NCBI RefSeq assembly: GCF_003668575.1
Contig: NZ_RCVZ01000010.1
Location: 118,461 to 182,460, forward strand
DNA from: Falsibacillus albus
Lineage (GTDB): Bacteria > Bacillota > Bacilli > Bacillales > DSM-25281
Direction: 5' to 3'
Length of the DNA stretch: 64,000 nt
Shown: in pieces, positions 7,297 to 16,479 of the stretch
Position numbering within the stretch: the first letter of the stretch is position 1
Layout of the letters: the number at the start of each line of letters is the position of its first letter
The notes under the pieces: model-generated
What the model was told of the DNA's origin: nothing
Seen by the model: only the letters and a program-made list of their open reading frames with translations
Database searches by the model: none
Translations under genes and position numbers: made by a program

Positions 7297-8226
7297 TTAT
7301 TCCTCCGTCTCCTGCCAATAACGTCTAGCTGCGCAAAGTTCCTTCTCGTATACCGTTTCTGCCAATGAAATGATTTCGATGGTTTTTCCGGTATTCGGGG
7401 AATGAAGCATTTTCCCATCCCCATAATAAATTCCGACGTGATGAAGGCTGCCTTTTCCTTCTTCATATGCAAAGAAAAGCAGGTCTCCCGGTGAAATTTG
7501 ATCCAATTCGACTTTCTCACCTGATTCCGCTTGGTCATGGGCATCCCTGGGAATGATGACGCCATTTGCCTTGCACATGTTGTAGCTGAATCCAGAACAG
7601 TCATAGCCATAACTGCTCATCCCCCCCCAAAGATATGGGAGTCCCAGGAATTGTTCACCATAGGCGATGATCGCTTTGCCACTTCCCACCGGGATATGCG
7701 CTGCAGATGGATAGACCGTGGTTTCTTCAGCTTTCAGAAAACCTGTTCCAATCGGTGTCTGCACTTTTACAATTGTTGATGTTTTTTCCAAAACAGGCAG
7801 TATGGTCTGATAGCTCAATAAAAGAACCCTGTCGTCAGAATCACCGATTAACTTGGCCTTAGCCACGTTAACTACAGCAATTTCAGCATGTGTAACATCC
7901 CACGCACTTAATTTGCTTAATTGATCCATCGGCACCCAGCCGGGGTAGCCGCGTTCATCCTTGGAGGATGGCTGATGGATCGCGATGATGTGCGCCCATC
8001 CGTCCTTCTCCTCTAGAACCTTCACTTCCTCACCGAACAAAAGTTGTGATTGAACGCGGTTTGATTCACATAAATCCAACCTTGTTTCATAAGTCAATCC
8101 AGATAACCAGCCATTCAAATCGGTTGGGTTGGTCACCGCACCGCGATCGATGCCGCGTGCTGAATCAAACTTGGTCCAAATGGTAGCCACAGGGACGTTG
8201 ACAATCCATTTTTCGTTAGCTGCCAA
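7297..8226 (-). CDS. ykfC: Gamma-D-glutamyl-L-diamino acid endopeptidase (NlpC/P60)
   Basis: About 309 residues. The start is best placed at TTG 8226, eight bases after GGAGGAGG inside the end of ykfB (11-nt overlap); GTG 8235 lies too close to that site. Residues 1-190 hold two SH3-like domains; residues 195-305 are an NlpC/P60 domain with the catalytic Cys in YDCSGFSYNMC, His in SLHHVGIYYGDG and a third polar residue in KMLHSPNTG. The family cuts the D-Glu-diaminopimelate bond of free murein peptides carrying an N-terminal L-Ala. There is no signal peptide, so it works on peptides already imported by DppBCDE. Confidence 0.9.
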   Translation of the reverse strand: MAANEKWIVNVPVATIWTKFDSARGIDRGAVTNPTDLNGWLSGLTYETRLDLCESNRVQSQLLFGEEVKVLEEKDGWAHIIAIHQPSSKDERGYPGWVPMDQLSKLSAWDVTHAEIAVVNVAKAKLIGDSDDRVLLLSYQTILPVLEKTSTIVKVQTPIGTGFLKAEETTVYPSAAHIPVGSGKAIIAYGEQFLGLPYLWGGMSSYGYDCSGFSYNMCKANGVIIPRDAHDQAESGEKVELDQISPGDLLFFAYEEGKGSLHHVGIYYGDGKMLHSPNTGKTIEIISLAETVYEKELCAARRYWQETEE

Positions 8227-9319
8227 TCGGGACACCTCCTCCTAAATGAATGTGCTGAATGCCAAGGCCAGTAGAGGTAGGGAAAGTAATCTTGCGTCCA
8301 TTGTAGCGGATGCCGCCTTCCACTACTTCTTTTGCCAGCATAAGCGGAGCATCGAAATCAAATCGGGTGATATTCTTTTTGCTTGCTGCGAAATGAGCTG
8401 CTGCCGTAATGCCGAGTCTTGTCTCGATCATACTGCCGACCATGCATTCGACCCCGCAAACCTCAGCAAGCTGGTTGATTGCCTGGGCTTTATAAATCCC
8501 TCCAGCTTTCATCAATTTAATATTGATCAAGTCTGCACTTCTTGTTTTCAAGACATGGAATGCCTGTTTCGGGGAAAAGATGCTTTCATCCGCCATGATA
8601 AGGGTATCGACGGCATCGGTAACCTGCTTCAATCCATTGATGTCATCGGCCTTCACCGGCTGTTCGACAAGTTCGATATCCAGACCCATATCTTCCATTT
8701 TAGAAATGATGCGGATCGCTTCCTTCGGGGTCCAGCCTTGGTTGGCATCTAAACGGATTTTAATATCCTTTCCGACTCTTTTCCTTACCTCCTGAATTCT
8801 GATCAGATCAGTAGCAGCTTCATCTTTCCCTACCTTTACCTTCAAGACATTAAAACCTTTTTCAACGTAGGAAGCCGCATCTTCACCCATTTCAGCAGGG
8901 TCATTCACACTGACGGTGAAATCGGTTTCGAGTTGATTCTTATAGCCTCCGAGAAATTGATAGAGCGGCAGTTTGCAATGCTGGGCAAGACAGTCATACA
9001 GTGCCATATCGACAGCCGCCTTCGCACTTGTATTTCCGACGAGGATGGCATGGATTCCTTGGAAAATAGCTTCATAATGCAATAGATTTTTGTTTAGTAA
9101 AAACGGTTTCAAAACGGAATTAATGGAAGATTCTATACTTAAGAGGCTGTCCCCGGTAATGACAACGGTTGGTGGAGCTTCTCCCCAGCCCACAATTCCG
9201 TTGTCGCATTCAACTTTGACAAATATCGTATCTGCCACTTCGACTGTACGGAGGGCCGTTTTGAACGGTTTGGTCAATGGCACGGCCACTCTGAAGGTTT
9301 CAATTTTATCGATTTTCAC
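8216..9319 (-). CDS. ykfB: L-Ala-D/L-Glu epimerase
   Basis: 367 residues, close to the B. subtilis enzyme length. Start is GTG 9319 behind GGGTGATGACAAA; the apparent upstream extension has no ribosome binding site. It is an enolase superfamily member of the muconate lactonizing subgroup: the KVKVG motif (second Lys catalytic), metal ligands in RLDANQGW, ELVEQP and MADES, and the second catalytic Lys in NIKLMKAGG. It converts L-Ala-D-Glu released from murein peptides to L-Ala-L-Glu, which ordinary peptidases can then hydrolyse. It overlaps ykfC. Confidence 0.93.
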   Translation of the reverse strand: MKIDKIETFRVAVPLTKPFKTALRTVEVADTIFVKVECDNGIVGWGEAPPTVVITGDSLLSIESSINSVLKPFLLNKNLLHYEAIFQGIHAILVGNTSAKAAVDMALYDCLAQHCKLPLYQFLGGYKNQLETDFTVSVNDPAEMGEDAASYVEKGFNVLKVKVGKDEAATDLIRIQEVRKRVGKDIKIRLDANQGWTPKEAIRIISKMEDMGLDIELVEQPVKADDINGLKQVTDAVDTLIMADESIFSPKQAFHVLKTRSADLINIKLMKAGGIYKAQAINQLAEVCGVECMVGSMIETRLGITAAAHFAASKKNITRFDFDAPLMLAKEVVEGGIRYNGRKITFPTSTGLGIQHIHLGGGVPIGS

Positions 9320-9333
9320 TTTGTCATCACCCT

Positions 9334-10257
9334 TTATTCCACGCCGCATTCGACGGTGAGTTGTTTGTTTGTTGCATCCAAGGTCGCATTAACGCCAAGT
9401 GGAACAGAGACATGCGGGGAGCAATGCCCAATCTTGAAGCCTTTGACAGCAGGCTTTTTCACTTTTGCTGTATAGTGCTCAAGCACTTCATCCAAGCTTA
9501 AAGATGGATTTCGCTCGCCTGGACCACAGTCTTTGAAATCGCCGATGACAATCCCTGATGCAGCACCAAGCTTCCCGGCCATGTATAGTTGATTGAGCAT
9601 CCGGTCAACACTGCGGGGCTCTTCATTGATGTCTTCGATAAATAGGATCTTACCTGTCGTGTCGATTTCGAATTCTGTCCCAAGCGTGCTGACGAGCAAA
9701 CATAGATTTCCCCCGACAAGATTTCCCTCTGCACTGCCTTCAATCATTGTCTCCAATGGGGCAATATCCTTGTTATATTGGGTTTCCATTGGTACGAACA
9801 ATTGATTCAGCAGTGAGATAGAGAGTTCATCTGCCTCTTCTTTTCCAAGATCGGATCCGAGCATCGGTCCATGGAACGTGGCAAGGCCGGTTTGTTGGCG
9901 AATGGCTGTATGAAGGAAGGTAATATCGCTGTAGCCCCAGAAGATTTTCGGATTTTCTTTAATCAATTTATAGTCGATATCAGATGCTATGCGGCCTGTT
10001 CCGTAGCCCCCGCAAGCACAAATGATCCCTTTCACATCGCGATCGGCAAACATTCCGTGAAGATCTTCCAATCTTTCCTCATCTTTTCCTGCAAGATAGC
10101 CATATGTATGTAGTGTGTTTTTTCCTAGTTTGACGTTTAATCCGAATCGATTTTCCAGGATGGAAACTGCTCGCTTCAGGTTTTCCTGATTGGGCGAAGA
10201 AGCTGGTGCGATGACGCCGACGGTATCCCCTTTTTTCAATCGTTGAGGCTTGATCAT
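9334..10257 (-). CDS. ykfA: LD-carboxypeptidase (S66)
   Basis: 307 residues from ATG 10257 after AAAGGAGTGCTCCTG. S66 family features are present: IAPASSP near the start, the nucleophile Ser in FWGYSDITFLH, the glutamate in FIEDINEEPRSVDRML, and the C-terminal His in KIGHCSPHVSVPLG. It removes the terminal D-Ala from murein tetrapeptides in the cytosol. It begins the downstream half of the operon, separated from dppE by a hairpin and repeat copy B, so its transcript may be partly attenuated or have its own promoter. Confidence 0.9.
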   Translation of the reverse strand: MIKPQRLKKGDTVGVIAPASSPNQENLKRAVSILENRFGLNVKLGKNTLHTYGYLAGKDEERLEDLHGMFADRDVKGIICACGGYGTGRIASDIDYKLIKENPKIFWGYSDITFLHTAIRQQTGLATFHGPMLGSDLGKEEADELSISLLNQLFVPMETQYNKDIAPLETMIEGSAEGNLVGGNLCLLVSTLGTEFEIDTTGKILFIEDINEEPRSVDRMLNQLYMAGKLGAASGIVIGDFKDCGPGERNPSLSLDEVLEHYTAKVKKPAVKGFKIGHCSPHVSVPLGVNATLDATNKQLTVECGVE

Positions 10258-10338
10258 CAGGAGCACTCCTTTCATTTTGTCTGTTTCCCAGTGATTGTTG
10301 CTTTTAAAAGATTTCTTAAAAACCATTTATCTTTGGAT

Positions 10339-10521
10339 TTTGATTGGAGCGGAAGGTGCGAGACTCCGGATGGTTCAGCGGGCAAGGTTAGATCCCACAG
10401 CGTAGCGAGAAGATATTAGGCGGATGTTCGATTAAGTTCGGCACGTCCATGTGCCAACATCGAACGACCTCTCATCCTGTGAGGCCCCTCGGAAAAAGAA
10501 CACCCTTCCGCAGAAATCAAC
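10339..10521 (-). repeat. Intergenic repeat, copy B, inside the dpp-ykf operon
   Basis: A 183-bp copy in opposite orientation to copy A, from TGATTGGAGCGGAAGGTGCG to GCAGAAATCAAC. It shares the blocks GCGAGACTCCGG, CGGATGTTCGATTAAGTTCGG, GTGCCAACATCGAACGACCT and GAGGCCCCTCGG with copies A, C and D. It lies between dppE and ykfA, within what is otherwise a continuous operon, and would be transcribed with it as a large hairpin. Confidence 0.85.
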
Positions 10522-10650
10522 CGCACTCGTTAAATATAGAATCCTGGCTCTTTTCTCCCTATATACACTAAATTGAAGTTGGAACTTTGCCTAAACAATC
10601 CTATTTTATTACCTAAAGCAACAATGTATGGGAAAACAGCATTTTAAAAG

Positions 10651-10679
10651 AGGGGTGTTCGAATCGAACACCCCTCAAA
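10651..10679 (-). terminator. Strong hairpin between dppE and ykfA (attenuator/partial terminator)
   Basis: GAGGGGTGTTCGA and its exact complement form a 13-bp stem with almost no loop, six bases past the dppE stop. The minus-strand downstream bases are TTTTAAAATG, a weak U-run. Such a hairpin after a substrate-binding protein gene usually both stabilises the upstream message and lowers downstream expression, which would make DppE more abundant than YkfA-D. Confidence 0.75.
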
Positions 10680-10684
10680 AAGAA

Positions 10685-12310
10685 TTACTTTTTATCAGCC
10701 CACTTAAGCTCTAAGTAGCCGACTGGGTGACGAACGACGCCAGTCACTTTGTCGTTTTGTAAATAAACATGATTGTAGAAATGGATTGGAACAATCGGCA
10801 TTTCATCGAAAAGAATTTTTTCGGCTTTGTACATATCATCAAAGCGTTTGGATTCATCTGCTTCATTTTTTGCATCAGCAATCAATTGATCATACTCTTT
10901 ATTGCTCCAGCCAGTACGGTTCATGGAAGAACCAGTAATGAAGCTTTCAAGGAAGTTGATTGGATCTGCATAGTCAGCCAAGAAAGAACTGCGGGAGAAT
11001 TGGAATTTCAATTGCTTTTGTTCATCGGCAAATACGTTCCACTCCATGTTTGCAAGCTTCACGTCAACGCCTAGGTTTTCTTTGAACATTTGCTGTAATG
11101 CTTCTGCAATTTTCTTGTGAGTATCGCTTGTGCTGTATGTCAGGGTCACTTCCGGAAGCTTGTCATAGCCTTCCTCTTCCATTCCTTTTTTCAACAATGC
11201 TTTCGCTTGCTCTACATCTGTTTTCACAAGGTCTCCATTATGCTTGCGGAAATCTTCTCCTGAAGGATCCTTGAATCCATAAGAAACAAATCCATAGGCA
11301 GGTTTTTCTTTGTTTTTCGTTACGAAGTCGACCATTTTTTGCTGATCGATCGCCATCGCAAATGCTTTGCGGATGTTCTCATTATCAAACGGCTTCATAT
11401 TGACATTGAAGCGATAGAAATAGGTACCTGCTTGATCTTCGACCTTTACATTTCCTTCTTTGAAAAGCTGGTCGGCTAAATCTGCAGGAACATCTGACTC
11501 ATCCAGTTTCCCTGTTTTGTACATTTGATATTCGGTATTCGGATCATCAACCATTGCCCAATCCACTTCATCAAGCTTGACGGTGTCAGCATCCCAGTAG
11601 TTATCATTCTTCTTCATGACCATGCGGCTGTCGTGATCCCATTTTGTCAATTTGAAAGGACCATTTCCAACATATGAATCGGCTTCAGCAAACCATTTCG
11701 GATTATCCTTCGCCACTTTTTCATCGATCGGGAAGAACGCAGGATTTGCAATGACGCTTAAGAAATAAGCTTGCGGACTCGTCAACGTGACTTCGAAGGT
11801 TTTGTCATCGACAGCCTTCACTTTCACATCATCTGCAGAACCTTTACCAGTATTGTATGCTTCACCGCCATCAATGAAGTACCCTAAAAATGCCGCGGAA
11901 GAACCGGTATCAGGATTCAACAGGCGTTTCCAAGCATAGACGAAATCTCCAGCTGTCACATCGTCGCCATTTGACCATTTCGCATCTTTTCTGATATGGA
12001 AAGTATACGTCTTCCCATCTTCTGAAACATCCCATTTTTCAGCTGTTGCAGCTTCAGGCTGGTTGTCCTTTCCAAGACGGGTCAAACCTTCCATGATGTT
12101 GTTCAATGCATTCCAGGACACTGAATCAAATCCGATTGGCGGATCTAGCGAGGTTGGTTCCTGCCCATTATTCAGATAGAGCACTTTCGCTGCTTTGGAG
12201 CTGCTGCTATCGCCCTCCGCTTTACTGTTTGCATCACCATTGGCCGTACATGCCGCGAGACCGAACATCAACACGGCTGTCGATAAAACCCCAAAAACCT
12301 TTTTCTTCAT
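10685..12310 (-). CDS. dppE: Murein peptide-binding lipoprotein of the Dpp transporter
   Basis: 541 residues from ATG 12310. A lipoprotein signal peptide ends LMFGLAAC (Cys22 or so would be lipidated), followed by a low-complexity linker GDANSKAEGDSSSS and an SBP family 5 domain (NGQEPTSLDPPIGFDSVSWN, KWDVSEDGKTYTFHIRKDAK). It binds peptides, in this operon expected to be murein tri/tetrapeptides, and delivers them to DppBC at the outer face of the membrane. It is followed by a strong hairpin, consistent with higher expression than the rest of the operon. Confidence 0.93.
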   Translation of the reverse strand: MKKKVFGVLSTAVLMFGLAACTANGDANSKAEGDSSSSKAAKVLYLNNGQEPTSLDPPIGFDSVSWNALNNIMEGLTRLGKDNQPEAATAEKWDVSEDGKTYTFHIRKDAKWSNGDDVTAGDFVYAWKRLLNPDTGSSAAFLGYFIDGGEAYNTGKGSADDVKVKAVDDKTFEVTLTSPQAYFLSVIANPAFFPIDEKVAKDNPKWFAEADSYVGNGPFKLTKWDHDSRMVMKKNDNYWDADTVKLDEVDWAMVDDPNTEYQMYKTGKLDESDVPADLADQLFKEGNVKVEDQAGTYFYRFNVNMKPFDNENIRKAFAMAIDQQKMVDFVTKNKEKPAYGFVSYGFKDPSGEDFRKHNGDLVKTDVEQAKALLKKGMEEEGYDKLPEVTLTYSTSDTHKKIAEALQQMFKENLGVDVKLANMEWNVFADEQKQLKFQFSRSSFLADYADPINFLESFITGSSMNRTGWSNKEYDQLIADAKNEADESKRFDDMYKAEKILFDEMPIVPIHFYNHVYLQNDKVTGVVRHPVGYLELKWADKK

Positions 12311-12349
12311 GATTTTCCCCCTCATTCAATTTTCATTTCACATCTATGT

Positions 12350-13348
12350 CTATTTCATTGATGCCAGCATCTTTTGTGCCCGTTCGTCCTGCAGCCAACA
12401 TTCGACGCGATGGTCCTTCGTCAAACTGGTTTGGAATGGGTACGCTTTGTCGCATACCTCCATCGCATATTCACAGCGGGCGGCAAACGGACAGCCTTCA
12501 GGCGGCGAGAACAAATCCGGCGGAGAACCCGCAATCGGTTCTAAATCACCGCTTTCCAAGTCAAGGCGAGGCACAGAGTTCAGCAATCCTTTCGTATACG
12601 GGTGCTGAGGTCGGTAGAAAATTTCCCTTCTCGTACCCGCCTCGACGATTTTCCCGGCATACATGACCGCAATACGGTCTGCCACTTGGGCTACAACGCC
12701 GAGGTCATGGGTGATCAATATAATCGAAACACCAGTTTTATGTTGAATATCTTTAAACAGATCAAGGATTTGTGCTTGTATGGTGACATCCAGTGCTGTT
12801 GTCGGCTCATCAGCGATCAAAATCTCAGGCTCACAGACGAGTGCCATCGCAATCACGATCCTTTGACGCATACCGCCGCTGAATTGATGTGGGTATTGCT
12901 TCAACCGGATTTGCGGACTTGGTATCCCGACAAGGTCAAGCATTTCAAGGGCTTTCTTTTTCGCATCGGAGCGTGAAATTTTCTCATGCTGTAAGATACC
13001 CTCCATGATTTGATCCCCGACGGTCAACGTGGGATTCAGTGCCGTCATGGGGTCTTGGAAAATCATCGAGATGTCCGACCCTCGGATCGATCTCATTTCC
13101 TTTTCAGTGATTCTAGTTAAATCCTGATTGTTAAAAAGGATGGAACCGTTGGTGATCTTCCCGGGTGGATCTGGAATCAAACGCATGATGCTCTGAGAAG
13201 TTACGCTCTTGCCGCACCCGGATTCACCTACGATTGCCAGTGTTTCTCCCTTATATAAATCGAAGGTCACCCCTCGTACAGCCTTCACTTCGCCTCCATA
13301 TGTCTTGAAGGAAACGTGCAAATCGTTCACTTGAAGAACTTTTTCCAT
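12350..13348 (-). CDS. dppD: Peptide ABC transporter ATPase DppD
   Basis: 332 residues. Walker [10 protein letters not shown], signature SGGMRQRIVIAMAL, Walker B ILIADEPTTALD, switch His in LITHDLGVV. The C-terminal OppD/DppD extension contains CPFAARCEYAMEVC, the cysteine motif shared with YkfD. It lies five bases after dppC and 39 bp before dppE. Together with YkfD it powers import through DppB and DppC. Confidence 0.93.
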   Translation of the reverse strand: MEKVLQVNDLHVSFKTYGGEVKAVRGVTFDLYKGETLAIVGESGCGKSVTSQSIMRLIPDPPGKITNGSILFNNQDLTRITEKEMRSIRGSDISMIFQDPMTALNPTLTVGDQIMEGILQHEKISRSDAKKKALEMLDLVGIPSPQIRLKQYPHQFSGGMRQRIVIAMALVCEPEILIADEPTTALDVTIQAQILDLFKDIQHKTGVSIILITHDLGVVAQVADRIAVMYAGKIVEAGTRREIFYRPQHPYTKGLLNSVPRLDLESGDLEPIAGSPPDLFSPPEGCPFAARCEYAMEVCDKAYPFQTSLTKDHRVECWLQDERAQKMLASMK

Positions 13349-13353
13349 GGTGC

Positions 13354-14307
13354 CTACCTCCTTAGCTTCGGATCAAGCGCATCCTGCAGCCCGTCTCCCA
13401 GCACATTGAATGAAAACATCGTCAATGAGATGAAGAAAGCCGGGAAGAAGAGACGCCACCATTGCCCTGTCAAAATGGCAGATAGCCCATCACTTGCCAT
13501 CGACCCCCAGCTTGCATAAGGAGGCTGGATCCCGATGCCGAGAAAGCTGAGAAATGCTTCGGCAAAGATGGCCGATGGAACGGTCAAGGTCATTTGGACA
13601 ATGATCGGTCCCATTGTATTCGGCAGCAAGTTCTTGCGGATGATCCTTCTCGTTTTCGTTCCAAATGTTTTGGAGGCCAAAACGAATTCGTAGTTTTTGA
13701 TTTGAAGCACCTGTCCGCGCACAATCCTCGCCATCCCGACCCAGCCGGTAATGGACAATGCCAGGATGATCGTCGGAAGGCTTGGGCCCATGACCACCGA
13801 TATCAAGATGACGACAAGCAGGTAGGGCAGCCCGTACAGGATTTCAACGAAGCGCATCATCAGGTTATCAGCGCGGCCGCCTTTATATCCGGCGATGCCG
13901 CCATATAAGACGCCGATCAAGAAATCGATCAAGGCTGCAATGACACCGACAAACAGCGAGATTCTTGCGCCGTACCATGTACGAGCAAATACGTCGCGGC
14001 CAAGTTCATCTGTTCCAAACCAGTGGTCCCCTGAAGGTGCCAGGTTCTGCTCAATCAGATTTTGTTTCGTCACGGAATGGGGTGAAATGATCGGTCCGAT
14101 AGTGGCCATGATGACCAACACGATCAGGCAGATCAGTCCTCCCATAGCCAATTTATTTTTCAAAAGCCGGCGCCATGCGTCCTGCCAATACGACAAGCTC
14201 GGACGGACGACTGCTTCCGCTTCTGCCAAGTCCTTTTGTTTTGGCACAAACCATTCATCGGGAATATGCGGCGCGACGTTCGATTCATGTTGTTTTCGCA
14301 GCTCCAT
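13354..14307 (-). CDS. dppC: Peptide ABC transporter permease DppC
   Basis: 317 residues with a cytoplasmic N-terminal stretch of about 45 residues, then six membrane helices. OppC-type features are the periplasmic-side motif HWFGTDELGRDVFARTWYGA and the EAA loop ending EAFLSFLGIGIQPPYASWG. The start codon overlaps the dppB stop, so translation is coupled. It forms the inner membrane channel with DppB. Confidence 0.93.
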   Translation of the reverse strand: MELRKQHESNVAPHIPDEWFVPKQKDLAEAEAVVRPSLSYWQDAWRRLLKNKLAMGGLICLIVLVIMATIGPIISPHSVTKQNLIEQNLAPSGDHWFGTDELGRDVFARTWYGARISLFVGVIAALIDFLIGVLYGGIAGYKGGRADNLMMRFVEILYGLPYLLVVILISVVMGPSLPTIILALSITGWVGMARIVRGQVLQIKNYEFVLASKTFGTKTRRIIRKNLLPNTMGPIIVQMTLTVPSAIFAEAFLSFLGIGIQPPYASWGSMASDGLSAILTGQWWRLFFPAFFISLTMFSFNVLGDGLQDALDPKLRR

Positions 14308-15236
14308 TATTTCCCCTCCTTGGACAGCTTAATGCGTGGATCAAGTATGCCATAAGCCATATCCACTAAAAATAGCATGAAGATCAATAGTGCACTGTAA
14401 AAGACCGTTGTTCCCATGATGACCGGATAGTCTCGCTGGTTGATGCTCTCTACAAAATATTTCCCCATTCCAGGGATGGCAAAGATCTTCTCGATTACAA
14501 ACGTCCCGGTCAATATCCCTGCAGTCAATGATCCAAGCAGCGTCACGACAGGAAGGAGCGCATTTCTTAAGGCATGCTTGATCACGATCTTCATGGGTGA
14601 CAAGCCCTTTGCTTTTGCTGTCTTTATGTAGTCCTGTGTCAAAACCTCAAGCATGCTCGAGCGTGTCAAGCGGGCGATGATGGCCATCGGACCGGTCGCA
14701 AGCGCCAAAATCGGCAGGACCATATGCTTCCAGCTCGTCCAGGTGGCGACGGGAAGGATCCCCCAATTGACTGCCACTTCCTGGATCAGGAGTGTCGCCA
14801 TGACAAAGTTTGGAACGGATATCCCTAAAACAGCAATGGTCATTGCCAAATAATCAATTACTCCATTGTGTTTAAGTGCTGCGACGACTCCGAGGGCGAT
14901 CCCCGAAATGATGGCGATGATCAGTGTGTCGAATCCTAGTTCGAAAGAAACCGGAAAACCCCGGCCTAAAAGTTCGTTGACGGATTGAGAAGATTTTTTA
15001 ATGGAAGGACCAAAATCCAGAGTGACAACTGATTTCATATAAAGCATATATTGCACTGGCAGCGGCTCATCCAAATGATAGAAAGAATTCAAATTCTGTT
15101 GGACCGCTTCGCTCGTATTCCGCTCCTCATTGAACGGTGAACCTGGTATTGAATGCATCAAGAAAAATGTCAGCGTGATGATCAGCCATAAGGTCACGAT
15201 CATAGCAAGAAGCCTTTTTAATAAGTATGTAGTCAT
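14307..15236 (-). CDS. dppB: Peptide ABC transporter permease DppB
   Basis: 309 residues, six membrane helices. OppB-type motifs are LPVQYMLYMKSV and the EAA-loop region RLTRSSMLEVLTQDYIKTAK followed by KGLSPMKIVIKHALRNALLP. Stop and start of dppC share the sequence at 14307. It lies 14 bp after dppA. Confidence 0.93.
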   Translation of the reverse strand: MTTYLLKRLLAMIVTLWLIITLTFFLMHSIPGSPFNEERNTSEAVQQNLNSFYHLDEPLPVQYMLYMKSVVTLDFGPSIKKSSQSVNELLGRGFPVSFELGFDTLIIAIISGIALGVVAALKHNGVIDYLAMTIAVLGISVPNFVMATLLIQEVAVNWGILPVATWTSWKHMVLPILALATGPMAIIARLTRSSMLEVLTQDYIKTAKAKGLSPMKIVIKHALRNALLPVVTLLGSLTAGILTGTFVIEKIFAIPGMGKYFVESINQRDYPVIMGTTVFYSALLIFMLFLVDMAYGILDPRIKLSKEGK

Positions 15237-15250
15237 TCAGTTCACACTTC

Positions 15251-16075
15251 CTAACAAAATGTGGTTCTCATTGCTAATTCCGTCATGACAAGCATCGCTT
15301 GGTACGCTTCTAATATATTTTTTGCTTGGTAACGGACAATGGTCGTGCCCTGCTCGATTTCAGTTCCAGGCATTAAATTGGCCCATTCTGCTTCACCGTA
15401 ATTGGTGAATTCAATGCGAAGCAACGGATGATCCGGAGGAGTAAGCGGTTTCACATTTTCTTTATTTTTTAATGCTTCTTCCGTCTTTTGTTGAAGGAGC
15501 TGTCCTGCCTTCACAGGCGTCAGTGATTTTGCAGCCGAGCGTGAAATCGACTCCTTCACAATGGCTGTCGTCACATTTGGTATTAATGCCTCCGCTTCTG
15601 CAGCAGCTTGGTCATCCCCAGCCACCATAATGACCGGAACACCATAATATCCTGCAACATAAGCATTGAAGCCCAATTCACCTATTGCCACGTCATTTAT
15701 GTACATATTCCTCGCACCAAATATCATCGAGTGCGACATTACCCCTTTTTGGGCAGCACGTGCATGATAACCGACAAAGACTGCTCCTGAATAGGAATCA
15801 TCGAGCCCCTGGACCATTGAAAAAGGTTTGACATCCCCGGTGATCAACTGGGTCTCTGGATGCAGTTTTTCAATCAATAAATTATTCATTTTTGAATGGC
15901 TGTCGTTGACAACCACTTCCTTGCATCCTTGTTCGAAGGCAGATGTAATCACATAATTTGCTTCGTCGGTCATGATTGCACGGCCGCGTTCATAATTATG
16001 CTTCCCCGAGTCCACATGGGTATGGTCGACTAGCCCAGTAATCCCTTCCATATCCACAGAAACATATAATTTCAT
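15251..16075 (-). CDS. dppA: D-aminopeptidase DppA
   Basis: 274 residues, the same length as the B. subtilis enzyme. Zinc ligands are visible: Asp8 and Glu10 in SVDMEG, the His in NDSHSKMNNL, His in VGYHARAA and Glu in IGELGFNAY. The family forms a self-compartmentalising decamer that removes D-amino acids from peptides in the cytosol. It is the first gene of the operon, so the main promoter lies between 16076 and about 16300. B. subtilis dppA is repressed by CodY and AbrB; I found only half-site resemblance here. Confidence 0.93.
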   Translation of the reverse strand: MKLYVSVDMEGITGLVDHTHVDSGKHNYERGRAIMTDEANYVITSAFEQGCKEVVVNDSHSKMNNLLIEKLHPETQLITGDVKPFSMVQGLDDSYSGAVFVGYHARAAQKGVMSHSMIFGARNMYINDVAIGELGFNAYVAGYYGVPVIMVAGDDQAAAEAEALIPNVTTAIVKESISRSAAKSLTPVKAGQLLQQKTEEALKNKENVKPLTPPDHPLLRIEFTNYGEAEWANLMPGTEIEQGTTIVRYQAKNILEAYQAMLVMTELAMRTTFC

Positions 16076-16479
16076 ATAATTCCCCCATTTCCCAATTGCT
16101 AATATTCTTAAAATTATAAATTATAATACTATAATTTTCAATGTCATTTCGACTTATTTCAAAGAGGTAATTTGAACTATTTTACAAATTTGATAGGTGA
16201 AAAGATTATTAACTGATTAATAATGATGAGCGGGTATTATTTGAAAAATATGGTACAATCCATGTCCATTACCATATTTTTGAATATTATTTTGGAGGGA
16301 AAGCGCAGACTTGCATGGAAATCAACAGCGTTTTTTAACAATTCCTACATATAAAATGCTTAATACTGCACGGAAACGTTACGGAAGATGAAGTGATTAA
16401 CAAATTCTGAGCCAAATCCATAAACCTTTGTTAAAATGAATGAAGGTATTTGTATATTTATTACATCGGAGGTTTAAAT
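16076..16479. promoter_or_regulatory. Divergent intergenic region between dppA and a lipoprotein gene
   Basis: 404 bp without a gene. The left part (16080-16260) is very AT-rich and must carry the dppA promoter. One GAAAATT (minus strand, near 16131) matches half of the CodY box, but the other half does not. At 16294-16327 GGAGGGAAAGCGCAGACTTG and GGAAATCAACAGCG is a short remnant of the left arm of the intergenic repeat in minus orientation. The right end holds the GGAGG for the lipoprotein gene. Confidence 0.5.

Noticed and set aside
16115..16140. Possible CodY box before dppA
   Set aside because: Only the GAAAATT half matches; the other half has too many mismatches to claim regulation.
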